In this document: positions 38,317 to 47,117 of the stretch, piece after piece
How positions within the stretch are numbered: position 1 is the stretch's first letter
Layout of the letters: each line of letters starts with the position of its first letter
Assembly (NCBI RefSeq): GCF_014202575.1
Contig: NZ_JACHHB010000001.1
Coordinates: 370,825 to 434,824, forward strand
DNA length: 64,000 nucleotides
Direction of reading: 5' to 3'
Source: Texcoconibacillus texcoconensis
Lineage (GTDB): Bacteria > Bacillota > Bacilli > Bacillales > Salisediminibacteriaceae
Program-made: the position numbers and the translations under genes
Notes under the pieces: generated by a model
The model's database searches: none
Told to the model about the DNA's origin: nothing
What the model saw: the letters and a program-made list of their open reading frames with translations, nothing else

Positions 38317-38660
38317 TTATCATATTGATTCATTTTACAAGGATCTCATACGAGCAATATTCCAAAAATATTAGAAATATAAGTTCTCTAGCCTAAATAT
38401 GTCGAATTATCTCGGGATTAACCCTTCATTGCTCTGCATTTCTCCATGTAACTCTTATTCTAAACTGTTTTTTCAGCTGACAAAAGGGGTTTTTCAAAAA
38501 AAGTTTATAAAAAATCAAAACCGTTTTCCCACCCCATTCTTTCCACTCTTTTTAACGTACAAAAACCAACTTAACGGGAATAACCCATTTTTGGACAAAC
38601 ATATAAACGGACAACTTACAAAAACAATTGGGAAAGGGAATTTTTCAAATTAAAGGTTCA
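38317..38660. other. AT-rich gene-free stretch
   Basis: An open frame of 84 codons exists but is rich in Asn, Phe and Lys, lacks a ribosome site and has no family resemblance. Nothing else is seen. Confidence 0.4.
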
Positions 38661-38698
38661 CCCGAAGCCGAGAACACTCGTGTTTAATCATGAAATAA

Positions 38699-38842
38699 AT
38701 CGGCTTCGGATACGGTTTACAACCTTTAAATACAGAAAGTGTATTAGCTGTAGATGAAGGGATTTCACAAGGAATCATTTCTGGTGTTTACAGGCATTTC
38801 TTTACTTTAGTGACGAGTCATTCAAACAAAAAGCGAGCCTAA
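38699..38842 (+). pseudogene. C-terminal remnant of an MFS transporter gene
   Basis: The in-frame segment GFGYGLQPLNTESVLAVDEG followed by ISQGIISGVYRHFF resembles the motif of drug-efflux MFS proteins around helices 10-11 (G.G.GL..P.LN......V.....G...S.Y...RF.G). It then runs to a TAA after 47 codons. It has no start codon, and a stop lies directly before it. The left edge coincides with a 10-bp inverted repeat (38662-38671 with 38700-38709). It is probably the debris of a deleted gene. Confidence 0.35.
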
Positions 38843-38855
38843 CTTTTCACAATGA

Positions 38856-40013
38856 TCATTTAAAATTCCTCATCTTAGTATTTTCAGACGCATATTCATA
38901 CCCATAAGCTTTAAACTCTTCTAACCATGTAGCAATCCGATCTGCCGCCAAACGATGGTCTTCCCTCATAACGTTGTTTTTTTCTAATATATCGAGCACA
39001 TACCTCGGAAGGTCATCAAATTCATTTTTGGCATACGCCATCTGATAGTCTCGTTGTAAAACTTCAGCATTTCGCGTCTCTTGTCCAGGGAGAGGCGACG
39101 TTAAAATCGTAGGGATTTGATATGTTAATGCTTCACTTACCGTCACACCACCAGGCTTTGTAATCAAACCATCACATGCTTGTAAATAAGTAAGAAATTC
39201 TTCGGTATAATCGACAATTTCAAGGGAATGCCTTGGTTCATCAACATGTTGTTGAATGCGATTACGGTCAAGCTTTCGATGACCTGAAAAGAATATAAGG
39301 TGTAACGGTTGCTCTATTGACTCGAGCGTTTCATAAATAGACGTGAAATTAATACACCCCCAACCGCCACCTGCAACAGCGATTACTGGTGTTTGACCAT
39401 CGACAGGTAGGCCAAGCGAAGCTCGCGTACTTCTTGACTTTTCTAGTAAATCCATACGACGCACAGGAATTCCCGTTGCAAAAAAGTTTCCCTCAGGCCA
39501 TATCACCTGACACCTTTCCACCATACGTTCGTTAGCTAAAAAGTACCCCGATACACTCGGATGATAGGCAAGGGGGTGAAACGTAAAATCAGTAATCACC
39601 GCATAAATGTGGATTGACGAAGGTAACCTTCCACTCTCTCGTTCCCTTGCGAGTAGCGAAGTTAAAAGTGGATGTGTCGTTAACACAACATCAGGTTCCT
39701 GGTGTTTGACCGCTTTTATAAATGGGTCAAACGCTCCGCGAATCATACGAGACAATGATGAGACGACCCACGTTGATTCTGCCATTTTATCGACCATTCC
39801 CCAAAAAAAGGGCGCACGTTTAATCATCGTTTGGTATGTCCGTTTCCAACGGTGTTCGCGTTGAAAAGTATCATTTTGACGTTCGCAAGACAATGTAAAA
39901 CCTTCCACAACTTCCACTTTAAATGCACGTTGACTTAATGTATCTGCTAACACACGAGCGACTTGCCCATGACCATGTCCGGCTGAAAGGGTTGCTACCA
40001 CTATATTTGACAT
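38856..40013 (-). CDS. GT28-type glycosyltransferase (YkoN/MGDG-synthase-like)
   Basis: A 385-residue GT-B-fold glycosyltransferase. The N-terminal acceptor loop ATLSAGHGHGQVARVLADTL is that of diacylglycerol glycosyltransferases and MGDG synthases, and the donor site shows VAGGGWG and TKPGGVTVSEAL. It should transfer a sugar from a UDP donor to a lipid acceptor at the membrane surface. B. subtilis has the related YkoN and UgtP. It lies alone between the MFS remnant and the yjcF gene. Confidence 0.85.
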   Translation of the reverse strand: MSNIVVATLSAGHGHGQVARVLADTLSQRAFKVEVVEGFTLSCERQNDTFQREHRWKRTYQTMIKRAPFFWGMVDKMAESTWVVSSLSRMIRGAFDPFIKAVKHQEPDVVLTTHPLLTSLLARERESGRLPSSIHIYAVITDFTFHPLAYHPSVSGYFLANERMVERCQVIWPEGNFFATGIPVRRMDLLEKSRSTRASLGLPVDGQTPVIAVAGGGWGCINFTSIYETLESIEQPLHLIFFSGHRKLDRNRIQQHVDEPRHSLEIVDYTEEFLTYLQACDGLITKPGGVTVSEALTYQIPTILTSPLPGQETRNAEVLQRDYQMAYAKNEFDDLPRYVLDILEKNNVMREDHRLAADRIATWLEEFKAYGYEYASENTKMRNFK

Positions 40014-40089
40014 AACTTTCCACCCCTTTGTTATCTAGGGTGGGAGTCCGTTACTATGTCTATACATCCAGAAATCAAAAAAACTCACA

Positions 40090-40146
40090 TCAAAAAAGCG
40101 AAAAGACAAATGATTGTGTAATCATTTACCCTTTCGCTCTCACTCC
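40090..40146 (-). terminator. Terminator of the yjcG-yjcF operon
   Basis: AGCGAAAGGGTAAATGATT and AATCATTTGTCTTTTCGCT pair almost fully on the minus strand, followed by a U-run. Confidence 0.88.
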
Positions 40147-40154
40147 CCTAATTA

Positions 40155-40577
40155 TTACAAAGCCTTCACCATTTCAACATGAGGGATACCCGCATCGTAA
40201 AACAATCCAGACGTTGTTTTATAATCAAGCTTTTCATAAAACTTTTCGGCTTGTGTTTGTGCGTGCAAATGTAATTCATCTAAATTCTTATCAGTAGCTA
40301 ATTGCTCGATATGTTTCATAAGTTTATACCCAAGGCCTGTTTTACGATGTGATGCGCGGACACAAATTCGCTCTACCTTACCGTAATCATGAACTTTCCT
40401 TAACCTACCTGCGGCTACTGGCTCCCCCTCATCATACGCAACAAAATGCCACGCTTCATTTTCATGTTCATCAATCTCTTCTTCCTCAGGTACCTTCTGC
40501 TCCTCGACAAACACTTCCATCCTTACTTTGAAAGCATCTTGTCGTTGTTCTTCGGTCGTTACTGTGTAAATATTCAA
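40155..40577 (-). CDS. yjcF: YjcF-like GNAT acetyltransferase
   Basis: A 140-residue single-domain acetyltransferase. The acetyl-CoA loop is VRASHRKTGLGYKLMKHIEQ, and the C-terminal FYEKLDYKTTSGLFYDAGI with HVEM is typical of the ElaA/YjcF group. Substrate is unknown. It starts with TTG about ten bases after AAAGGAATG. It is separated by six bases from the yjcG-type gene, the pair conserved in B. subtilis. Confidence 0.88.
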   Translation of the reverse strand: MNIYTVTTEEQRQDAFKVRMEVFVEEQKVPEEEEIDEHENEAWHFVAYDEGEPVAAGRLRKVHDYGKVERICVRASHRKTGLGYKLMKHIEQLATDKNLDELHLHAQTQAEKFYEKLDYKTTSGLFYDAGIPHVEMVKAL

Positions 40578-40583
40578 TCGATG

Positions 40584-41096
40584 TCATTCCTTTCCTAGTA
40601 AAAACGTTTCATAAACTGTCCAAGAGCCATTTTCTAATTGGTAAAGTAACGAAAAACGGTCTACCATTTCTTCATGATCAATGGTTTCCATTTTTAACCT
40701 TCCAAGCACATCTGAACATTCAGCATCTTTTAAATCTTGACCAATTGTAATATGCGGGACAAATTGGTAAGTTACATGGCGACCTAGCTCGCCTTCATTT
40801 AGACGTTCATGTAAACTCATTAATGTTTCATGTTCACGAACTTTCATATAGATCGTATTTGTTACAGGATGAAACGAGCTGAATTTATAAACTTCTAATG
40901 GAAATGGCTTCGTTTGTTTTGCAAGCTCGCGAATTTTTTTCACCATGCTTTCCATTTCAAAATCACCAGCAGCAAATGGCTCTTTTAAAGTGATGTGAGG
41001 CGGAATAAGCGAATAATGAGAGTCATAACGCTTACGGTATGCGTTAGCGATATCTTGCAATTTCTTTGACGGAAAAATAGATACTCTATAATTCAT
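40584..41096 (-). CDS. yjcG: YjcG, 2'-5' RNA ligase-like phosphoesterase
   Basis: A 170-residue member of the 2H phosphoesterase superfamily. The two catalytic HxT/S motifs are HITLKEPF (near residue 35) and HITIGQ (near 115). B. subtilis YjcG has the same bilobal fold and the same partner yjcF. It likely acts on a cyclic phosphodiester RNA or nucleotide product; the substrate is not known. The ATG follows TAGGAGGGATTCG. Confidence 0.9.
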   Translation of the reverse strand: MNYRVSIFPSKKLQDIANAYRKRYDSHYSLIPPHITLKEPFAAGDFEMESMVKKIRELAKQTKPFPLEVYKFSSFHPVTNTIYMKVREHETLMSLHERLNEGELGRHVTYQFVPHITIGQDLKDAECSDVLGRLKMETIDHEEMVDRFSLLYQLENGSWTVYETFLLGKE

Positions 41097-41616
41097 CGAA
41101 TCCCTCCTATCCTCTGGTTTACCACATTGCCACGCGGTTAAATCGTGATCTTCACTTTATTCATCATACCAGTTGCAAAATCCTTTTTCATCACTTGAAT
41201 TTTTTCTTGTTTTTTTAAAATCGAATGAATTTCTAATAGATGATGTAAAGATCATTTCCGAACATGGGTTGTGATTTTCACTGCAGGCGGATGCTTCCAA
41301 AAGGCTTGTCTTCAGCTAAATTCAGCTCCACAAACCGTCGCTGAATTGGATCTTCAGACTGCGCTTATCCTTAGGGAGTCGCCGCCTTTCGTTTCAATCA
41401 CTCATTTCCAAAACGAACGTTGACCTTTGTGATAACTAATTACCTTCGTGATGTTTCTTAAAACCCTTCATGATGAAGTTGGTTCAATCGTCTTCTTTTT
41501 TTGTTTTTCTTTCAACTAAAAGATAGACGTTTAATATCTATGTATTAAGGGTATAGGTCAATTGTTTGTAAATATGCGCTCCCCCTTAAGAATCGAGCAT
41601 AGAAAGGAGTACAAAC
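41097..41616. other. Gene-free region holding interspersed repeat copy B
   Basis: About 520 bases separate yjcG from yutG. Positions 41281-41400 hold a degenerate copy of the GC-rich repeat of 7636-7825. The shared parts are GGATCTTCAG, then a GC-rich stretch, then GGAGTCGCCGCCTTTC. The remainder is AT-rich with no supported gene. Confidence 0.5.
41281..41400. repeat. Interspersed Bacillaceae-type repeat, copy B
   Basis: Runs from CTGCAGGCGGATGCTTCC to GGAGTCGCCGCCTTTCG. The central part has inverted AATTCAGC and GCTGAATT segments. It matches copy A in the order and orientation of the shared blocks, but with many substitutions. Confidence 0.55.
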
Positions 41617-42177
41617 ATGACAAAACGACAACCTGTACATTGTCACGAAGTCGAGAAAAAAACGAGGGAACTGTTAGAAGAAAGAGGCGTAACGATTGAA
41701 GATATCGCTGAAATTGTATATCAATTACAATCTCCATACAACGACGCATTGACGCTCGAAGAATGTACTCATAGTGTTGATGCTGTATTAACAAAACGCG
41801 AAATCCATCATGCTGTCTTGGTTGGTGTTGAACTAGATAAACTCGCCGAAAAGAAACAACTGTCTGAGCCGTTGCAATCCATCGTTGAAATGGACGAAGG
41901 GTTATTTGGTGTAGATGAAACCATCGCCTTTGGCTCTGTCTTTGGATACGGAAGCATTGCAGTTACGTCTTTCGGTTACCTTGATAAAGAAAAAACAGGG
42001 ATTATCAAAGAACTAGATACAAAAGAAGGAGAAACAGTCAATACATTTTTAGATGACCTTATTTGTAGCATTGCCGCGAATGCATCTAGTCGACTTGCTC
42101 ACCGGTTACGCGATCAACAGGAATCACTTCGAGAAGAGGAAATTAGAAGAAGAGATGAAGAACAACGCATCGGATAG
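41617..42177 (+). CDS. yutG: YutG-like phosphatidylglycerophosphatase A family protein
   Basis: A 186-residue protein of the PgpA/YutG group with LLEERGVTIEDIAEIVYQLQ and the core MDEGLFGVDETIAFGSVFGY, and no membrane helix. E. coli PgpA dephosphorylates phosphatidylglycerophosphate, but the Bacillus proteins are shorter and soluble, so the activity is less certain. The ATG follows AAAGGAGTACAAAC. The C-terminal 20 residues are Arg/Glu-rich. Confidence 0.82.
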   Translation: MTKRQPVHCHEVEKKTRELLEERGVTIEDIAEIVYQLQSPYNDALTLEECTHSVDAVLTKREIHHAVLVGVELDKLAEKKQLSEPLQSIVEMDEGLFGVDETIAFGSVFGYGSIAVTSFGYLDKEKTGIIKELDTKEGETVNTFLDDLICSIAANASSRLAHRLRDQQESLREEEIRRRDEEQRIG

Positions 42178-42187
42178 GTCTTCCCCC

Positions 42188-42228
42188 TTCTAAAAGGCAG
42201 ACTTCATTAATCGACGTCTGCCTTCAAA
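42188..42228. terminator. Bidirectional terminator between yutG and the acetyltransferase gene
   Basis: AAGGCAGAC and GTCTGCCTT pair. The right arm contains the last codons of the convergent acetyltransferase gene. Confidence 0.75.
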
Positions 42229-42683
42229 TCTTTCATCATAAAATCACGACAGTTTCGAAACCCGTGTTTCTCATAAAACTTCGACGCATCATCATTTCCA
42301 TACCAATAGTCTAGTTCAATCACATCGACATTTCGTTTTTGTGCCAATTGTTCAATTTCCTTCATGAGTTTCGATCCATACCCCTTTCCCTTTTCTTCTT
42401 CCGATATACTGATTTGATGGACTTGAACAGCCCGATACCCTTTCATAAATGTGTTTTCAGGGTAATACTTAAATTCGATCCATGCGTAGCCAATCGATTC
42501 TTGTTCATTTTCTATCAGTAAAAATAAAAAGTTCTCGTTCTGCATAAGCTGTTTAAACGTACTTTTCACTTCATCATAATTATACGGTTTAAAAATATAC
42601 GGGTGCATTTGTTCATGCTGATCATGGACTCGTTTGTTTAACTTTGCAACCGTTACGTAATCTAATGTTCGTTTAACGTTCAT
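42207..42683 (-). CDS. GNAT-family acetyltransferase
   Basis: A 158-residue single-domain acetyltransferase with the acetyl-CoA motif ISEEEKGKGYGSKLMKEIEQ and the ending FYEKHGFRNCRDFMMKD. Substrate unknown. The ATG at 42683 follows AAGGAG; 13 codons upstream stay open but contain that ribosome site. It lies divergent from the small gene at 42874. Confidence 0.85.
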   Translation of the reverse strand: MNVKRTLDYVTVAKLNKRVHDQHEQMHPYIFKPYNYDEVKSTFKQLMQNENFLFLLIENEQESIGYAWIEFKYYPENTFMKGYRAVQVHQISISEEEKGKGYGSKLMKEIEQLAQKRNVDVIELDYWYGNDDASKFYEKHGFRNCRDFMMKDLKADVD

Positions 42684-42873
42684 CTTAACTCCTTCCCTTT
42701 TAGATAAAATAGACGCTTCCATTCATTATAGGAAGCGATCCCTTTTACTGTGAATGAAACGGAAAAGTTCAGTTAAGGTAAGCATGATGTTTCGTCTTGC
42801 TTCTAGAGATGAATCATGCTAAAGTGTCTCTTAGTTGTTTGAACATCGATCATGCACTCTTGGGGTGACCACT

Positions 42874-43065
42874 TTGAAAGAAAACGGTCGAAACAAAACA
42901 CACTGGATCTATTTTCGACAAATATTTGACAGTAAATTTCAAGCTAGCTGCTTGAAAGCCAAAATTGAAGAGAATTGGCACAACGGATATGAACTTCCGC
43001 CTTGGGTTGAAATTCGTAAATTAAAAGATGAACGTTACGTTGTGCGCTACACATTCGATGAATAA
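42874..43065 (+). CDS. Small hypothetical protein
   Basis: A 63-residue product from the TTG at 42874 (or 66 residues from the GTG at 42865), basic and aromatic, containing KAKIEENWHNGYELPPWVEI and ending VVRYTFDE. A TTGGGGTGA site precedes the start. I do not recognise the family. The frame is bounded by noncoding DNA on both sides, and its codon use looks like that of real genes. Confidence 0.55.
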   Translation: MKENGRNKTHWIYFRQIFDSKFQASCLKAKIEENWHNGYELPPWVEIRKLKDERYVVRYTFDE

Positions 43066-43094
43066 CTGCTTTTGTTTTCAAAAAAAATTTCGTC

Positions 43095-43123
43095 TTGACG
43101 CTAGGAAAATATTCATGTATATT
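43095..43123 (+). promoter_or_regulatory. Sigma-A promoter of tRNA-Val copy 1
   Basis: TTGACG, a 17-base spacer, then TATATT. The distance to the tRNA is 32 bases. Confidence 0.7.
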
Positions 43124-43155
43124 AAATATTGTCGCTGACAAGAGCACCACGCATT

Positions 43156-43231
43156 GATCCGTTAGCTCAGTTGGGAGAGCGCTACCTTGACAGGGTAGAG
43201 GTCGCTGGTTCGAGCCCAGCACGGGTCACCA
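43156..43231 (+). tRNA. tRNA-Val(GAC), copy 1
   Basis: A 76-base cloverleaf. The acceptor GATCCGT pairs with ACGGGTC (one T-G wobble). The D arm is GCTCAGTTGGGAGAGC. The anticodon stem-loop is CTACC-TTGACAG-GGTAG, giving anticodon GAC. The T arm is GCTGG-TTCGAGC-CCAGC. CCA is encoded. It reads valine GUC and GUU codons. Confidence 0.95.
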
Positions 43232-43240
43232 TTTTATATA

Positions 43241-43269
43241 TTGACTTTTGTATTTTAATGAACTATAAT
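43241..43269 (+). promoter_or_regulatory. Sigma-A promoter of tRNA-Val copy 2
   Basis: TTGACT, a 17-base spacer, then a consensus TATAAT, starting ten bases after the first tRNA. Confidence 0.75.
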
Positions 43270-43303
43270 ATTAATTGTCGCTAATAAAGCAACCATCACA
43301 TTT

Positions 43304-43379
43304 GATCCGTTAGCTCAGTTGGGAGAGCGCTACCTTGACAGGGTAGAGGTCACTGGTTCGAGCCCAGTACGGGTCACCA
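43304..43379 (+). tRNA. tRNA-Val(GAC), copy 2
   Basis: Identical to copy 1 except for a compensatory change in the outermost T-stem pair, which is A-T here and G-C in copy 1. Anticodon GAC, CCA encoded, followed by a terminator. Confidence 0.95.
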
Positions 43380-43392
43380 TACATATAAACGT

Positions 43393-43425
43393 TCAAAGTC
43401 CTTGTTAAACAAGGACTTTTTTTAA
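43393..43425 (+). terminator. Terminator of the tRNA-Val genes
   Basis: AAGTCCTTG and CAAGGACTT pair around TTAAA, followed by T-run. Confidence 0.9.
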
Positions 43426-43431
43426 TCAAAA

Positions 43432-43464
43432 AAATCGGGTAGGTTCATCGCTACCCGACTTTCC
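43432..43464 (-). terminator. Terminator of the yng operon
   Basis: TCGGGTAG and CTACCCGA pair on the minus strand, followed by seven T, just after yngE. Confidence 0.88.
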
Positions 43465-43487
43465 GATTCATATCTTCTTTAAGATGA

Positions 43488-45017
43488 TTATACTGGATAA
43501 ACTGGATGTTTACGCTCAGAAAACACCATATTTTTTGACTGGTATGAATCAAAGCGATTCGCTAGTTCCTCTCGCAATGAATTGGGTGGCACAATACCAT
43601 CAACAATCATTTCTGATGCTAATTTGTAAATGTCGATATTGTCGCGATATTCCTCATGCTTCTCCTTAATAAATGCAGCCCTTTCTTCTTCTGGTAATTC
43701 AGCAATTTTATTTGCATATACTGCATTTACAGCTGCCTCCGGTCCCATCACAGCAATTTGTGCACTCGGTAACGCTAGACAGCAGTCAGGTTCAAAAGCT
43801 GGACCTGCCATCGCATAAAGACCTGCTCCGTACGCTTTACGAACAATTACAGAAATCTTCGGAACAGTCGCCTCAGACATGGCAGAAATCATTTTTGCTC
43901 CGTGACGAATAATCCCCGCTTGCTCAACTTTTGTGCCAACCATAAACCCTGGTATATCTGCTAAAAACAATAAAGGAATATGATAAGCATCGCATAATGT
44001 AATAAACTTAGCGGCTTTATCAGCAGAATCGTGGAACAAAACGCCACCTTTCATTCTTGGCTGATTTGCAATGATCCCGACCGGCTGCCCATTTAGCCGC
44101 GCTAAACCTGTGATCAATTCAGGCGCAAACCGTTCTTTAATCTCAAAAAATGAGTCTTCGTCAATGATACGATCGATCAAGTCTTGCATATTAAAAGGAG
44201 CATTTTGGTTTTTTGGAATAAGGTCTTCGATCGTTTTTTCAAAAGACTTCGGTTCCACCGTCTCTTTAACAGGTGGCTTTTCAGAATAACTCGCCGGGAA
44301 ATAAGATAAATAGTTTCTTGCCTTAGAAATCGCCTCTTCTTCATTTTTCGCTAAAATATCTCCGCAACCTGAGACGCTACAATGCATACGAGCACCGCCC
44401 ATCTCTTCTAACGATACCTTTTCCCCAATCACCATTTCCGCCATTCGAGGTGAGCCTAGATACATCGAAGCATTGCCATCCACCATAATAACCGTATCAC
44501 AAAAAGCAGGGATATAAGCGCCTCCTGCTGCAGAAGGACCAAACAACAAACATACTTGCGGGACTTTTCCGGACAGCTTTACTTGGTTATAAAAAATCCG
44601 CCCTGCTCCTCGTCTACCAGGAAACATCTCTACTTGATCAGTAATTCTTGCTCCTGCAGAATCGACTAAATAAAGCATCGGTACGTGTAATTTCTCAGCT
44701 TTTTCTTGAATGCGGATAATTTTTTCAACTGTTCTAGCTCCCCATGAACCTGCTTTAACTGTCGAATCGTTTGCCATCACACAAACCGTTTGACCATTGA
44801 CCTTGCCAACACCTGTGACAACGCCGTCTGCTGGTAAGCTGTCTGCCATACAGTTTGCGAGCATGCCATCTTCGAGTTCGATTCCTTCATCAAATAACAA
44901 CTCCAACCGTTTACGTACGAATAATTTGCCCTTTTTTTCGTTACTTTCATGATATTTAGGCGGTCCACCTTGTTCAATTTGGTCGATTTTATTTTGCAAG
45001 TCCTCTCCAACTGACAT
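43488..45017 (-). CDS. yngE: Methylcrotonyl-CoA carboxylase carboxyltransferase subunit
   Basis: A 509-residue biotin-dependent carboxyltransferase with two crotonase-like halves. Acyl-CoA-side elements include VDSAGARITDQ and FGPSAAGGAYIPAFCD, and the second half has FLADIPGFMVGTKVEQ and KAYGAGLYAMAGPAFEPD. With YngH and the YngHB biotin carrier it carboxylates 3-methylcrotonyl-CoA to 3-methylglutaconyl-CoA in leucine breakdown; the acyl-CoA preference is inferred from the operon. The ATG at 45017 has the right distance from AAGGGGG. It is the last gene of the operon. Confidence 0.9.
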   Translation of the reverse strand: MSVGEDLQNKIDQIEQGGPPKYHESNEKKGKLFVRKRLELLFDEGIELEDGMLANCMADSLPADGVVTGVGKVNGQTVCVMANDSTVKAGSWGARTVEKIIRIQEKAEKLHVPMLYLVDSAGARITDQVEMFPGRRGAGRIFYNQVKLSGKVPQVCLLFGPSAAGGAYIPAFCDTVIMVDGNASMYLGSPRMAEMVIGEKVSLEEMGGARMHCSVSGCGDILAKNEEEAISKARNYLSYFPASYSEKPPVKETVEPKSFEKTIEDLIPKNQNAPFNMQDLIDRIIDEDSFFEIKERFAPELITGLARLNGQPVGIIANQPRMKGGVLFHDSADKAAKFITLCDAYHIPLLFLADIPGFMVGTKVEQAGIIRHGAKMISAMSEATVPKISVIVRKAYGAGLYAMAGPAFEPDCCLALPSAQIAVMGPEAAVNAVYANKIAELPEEERAAFIKEKHEEYRDNIDIYKLASEMIVDGIVPPNSLREELANRFDSYQSKNMVFSERKHPVYPV

Positions 45018-45067
45018 CTTCATTTCCCCCTTCTGACGATTCTTCAACTCATTGCTCATAGATGTAC

Positions 45068-45850
45068 CTACTCCCCTTTATATTGCGGTGCACGCTTTTC
45101 TTTAAATGCCTGTAAACCTTCCATCCGATCTTTGGTAGGGATCGTCACTTCATAGGCATTTTTTTCGATGGCTAGACCTGTCTTCAAATCGACCTCTGTT
45201 CCTTTATCAATCGCAAGTTTTGCTTGTTTAAGAGCAACGGGTCCATTGGCTGATATTTGTTGAGCGAACTCACCCGCTTTATCAACAACTTCCCCTTTTG
45301 GAACAACATGCTCAACTAAACCGATCCGCGCCGCTTCATCAGCAGCAATACGTTTGGCTGTGAAAATCATTTCTTTCGCTTTCCCCCGCCCTATCAATCT
45401 CGGCAAACGCTGTGTCCCGCCTGCCCCTGGTATAATCGCTAGTGAGGTTTCTGTTAAGCCAAGCTTGATATGTTCAGAAGCGACTCGAATATCACAAGCT
45501 AGCGCTAGCTCCAATCCTCCGCCTAAGGCACTACCGTTTAATGCACAAATCACAGGTTGAGGCAACGCTTCCACATCGTTAATATTTTCTTGGATGAGAG
45601 AGACCGTCTTTCGAACTTCGACAGCGTCCATCTCTCTGCGCTCTTTTAAATCTGCCCCTGCACAAAAAACCTTTTCCCCAGCAGCGGTTATGATCACACA
45701 ACGTACCGCTGGATCAAACTTGATTTCATAAAGAACGTTTTGGAGGTCATATAGCATTTGCAATGATAATGCATTCGCTGCTTCTGGCCGGTTTAATGTC
45801 ACAGTCGCAACGCCTTCATCATTAACTGAATATAGAACGAATTTACCCAA
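45068..45850 (-). CDS. yngF: Enoyl-CoA hydratase family (methylglutaconyl-CoA hydratase)
   Basis: A 260-residue crotonase-fold protein. The oxyanion hole motifs are FCAGADLKERREM and ALNGSALGGGLELALACDIR, and the catalytic region IPGAGGTQRLPRLIG is typical. In this operon it should hydrate 3-methylglutaconyl-CoA to 3-hydroxy-3-methylglutaryl-CoA, the step between YngE and YngG. It starts with TTG eight bases after GGAGG. Confidence 0.9.
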   Translation of the reverse strand: MGKFVLYSVNDEGVATVTLNRPEAANALSLQMLYDLQNVLYEIKFDPAVRCVIITAAGEKVFCAGADLKERREMDAVEVRKTVSLIQENINDVEALPQPVICALNGSALGGGLELALACDIRVASEHIKLGLTETSLAIIPGAGGTQRLPRLIGRGKAKEMIFTAKRIAADEAARIGLVEHVVPKGEVVDKAGEFAQQISANGPVALKQAKLAIDKGTEVDLKTGLAIEKNAYEVTIPTKDRMEGLQAFKEKRAPQYKGE

Positions 45851-45905
45851 AACAATCAGCCTCCGTTTTCAAGCATCTTCCTCATAACGCTCATAATAAA
45901 TTTTT

Positions 45906-46811
45906 TCAACAACTTTTTGCGGTAGCTGCTTGCAAATTATGACTAGGAAGAGGCCGCCCAATTTTCTTCTCAATAAACTGTGCTGCCAAAAGTAACTTCT
46001 CCTGGTTGATACCTGTTTGAATATCCATGCCTTGAAGCATGTAAAGCAAATCTTCTGTCGCTAAGTTGCCCGATGCACCAGGCGCATATGGACAACCACC
46101 TAGTCCACCAATAGATCCATCGAAAGTGGTTACCCCCATATCAAGAGAAGCAACAATATTAGCCATTGCTGTTCCTCGCGTATCGTGAAAATGCATCGCT
46201 AACCGTTCTCGCGGGAACCTATCAAGCAACACATTTAAAACCGTTTGCACTTGACTCGGGTTTGCAACACCGATCGTATCACCGAGAGACAGTTCATCAA
46301 CGCCCATTTCAAATAAGTTTTCGGCCACCCTAATGACATTTTCAACAGCTACATTTTTCTCATAAGGGCATCCAAAAACGGTTGATATGTAGCCTCTCGT
46401 CGTTTTACCAGCATTTCTTCCTTCTTCAATGACAGCTTTTAGTACAGGAAACGTCTCTTCAATTGATTTATTAATATTTTTTTTATTGTGCGTTTCACTA
46501 GCTGACATAAAGACGGATATTTCATCAATCCCTGCTTCGATCGCTCCCTCAAGTCCCTTTTGATTAGGGACTAATGCTGAATACGTGATATCATCATGAC
46601 GCTTCATTTTCTTTGCCACTTCTAATGTATCTGCAAGCGCTGGAATCCATTTCGGATTCACAAACGAACCAACTTCAATATATTTCAACCCTGAATCTGA
46701 TAATTGATGAATCAGTGAAACCTTATCTTCCGTAGAAATCAAGGTTTGTTCATTTTGTAGCCCATCTCGAGGACCGACCTCTTTAACATCAACTTTATTC
46801 GGAAAATTCAT
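45906..46811 (-). CDS. yngG: Hydroxymethylglutaryl-CoA lyase
   Basis: A 301-residue TIM-barrel lyase beginning MNFPNKVDVKEVGPRDGLQN. The HFHDTRG metal motif (around residue 207) and the signature GCPYAPGASGNLATEDL with the catalytic Cys are intact. It splits HMG-CoA to acetyl-CoA and acetoacetate, the last step of leucine degradation. The ATG lies close to a GGGGGGAG site. Confidence 0.94.
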   Translation of the reverse strand: MNFPNKVDVKEVGPRDGLQNEQTLISTEDKVSLIHQLSDSGLKYIEVGSFVNPKWIPALADTLEVAKKMKRHDDITYSALVPNQKGLEGAIEAGIDEISVFMSASETHNKKNINKSIEETFPVLKAVIEEGRNAGKTTRGYISTVFGCPYEKNVAVENVIRVAENLFEMGVDELSLGDTIGVANPSQVQTVLNVLLDRFPRERLAMHFHDTRGTAMANIVASLDMGVTTFDGSIGGLGGCPYAPGASGNLATEDLLYMLQGMDIQTGINQEKLLLAAQFIEKKIGRPLPSHNLQAATAKSC

Positions 46812-46859
46812 GAGCTCCCCCCTGACATTAAGGAGTTTAGAAAAGAAGAAGATATTTCT

Positions 46860-47072
46860 CTATGATAATTCCAGCAAAACTTCCCCTTCGTCAACAAAGT
46901 CCCCTTCTTGTTTTTTCAATTGTTTAACCGTCCCACTAGTTTCTGCAGCAATCGGAATTTCCATTTTCATTGATTCTAAAATCACGACATCTTGACCTTC
47001 TTCTACCCGCTCTCCTTCACCTACCAACACTTTCCATAAGTTTCCTGCCATATTCGATTTCACTTCGCTCAT
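46860..47072 (-). CDS. yngHB: Biotin carboxyl carrier protein
   Basis: A 70-residue biotinyl domain protein. The biotin lysine is in ESMKMEIP (Ser in place of the common Ala of AMKM). It forms a free carrier, like YngHB (YngXX) in B. subtilis, where carboxylase and carrier are separate chains. It moves carboxybiotin from YngH to YngE. The ATG follows AGAGGGATATAAA. Confidence 0.92.
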   Translation of the reverse strand: MSEVKSNMAGNLWKVLVGEGERVEEGQDVVILESMKMEIPIAAETSGTVKQLKKQEGDFVDEGEVLLELS

Positions 47073-47117
47073 TTTATATCCCTCTTCCTTTAATATTTAA
47101 TGATGATCGATTGTCTT

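Noticed and set aside
38399..38653. 84-codon frame in the gap left of the MFS remnant
   Set aside because: Residue content follows base composition, there is no ribosome site, and no motif can be seen.
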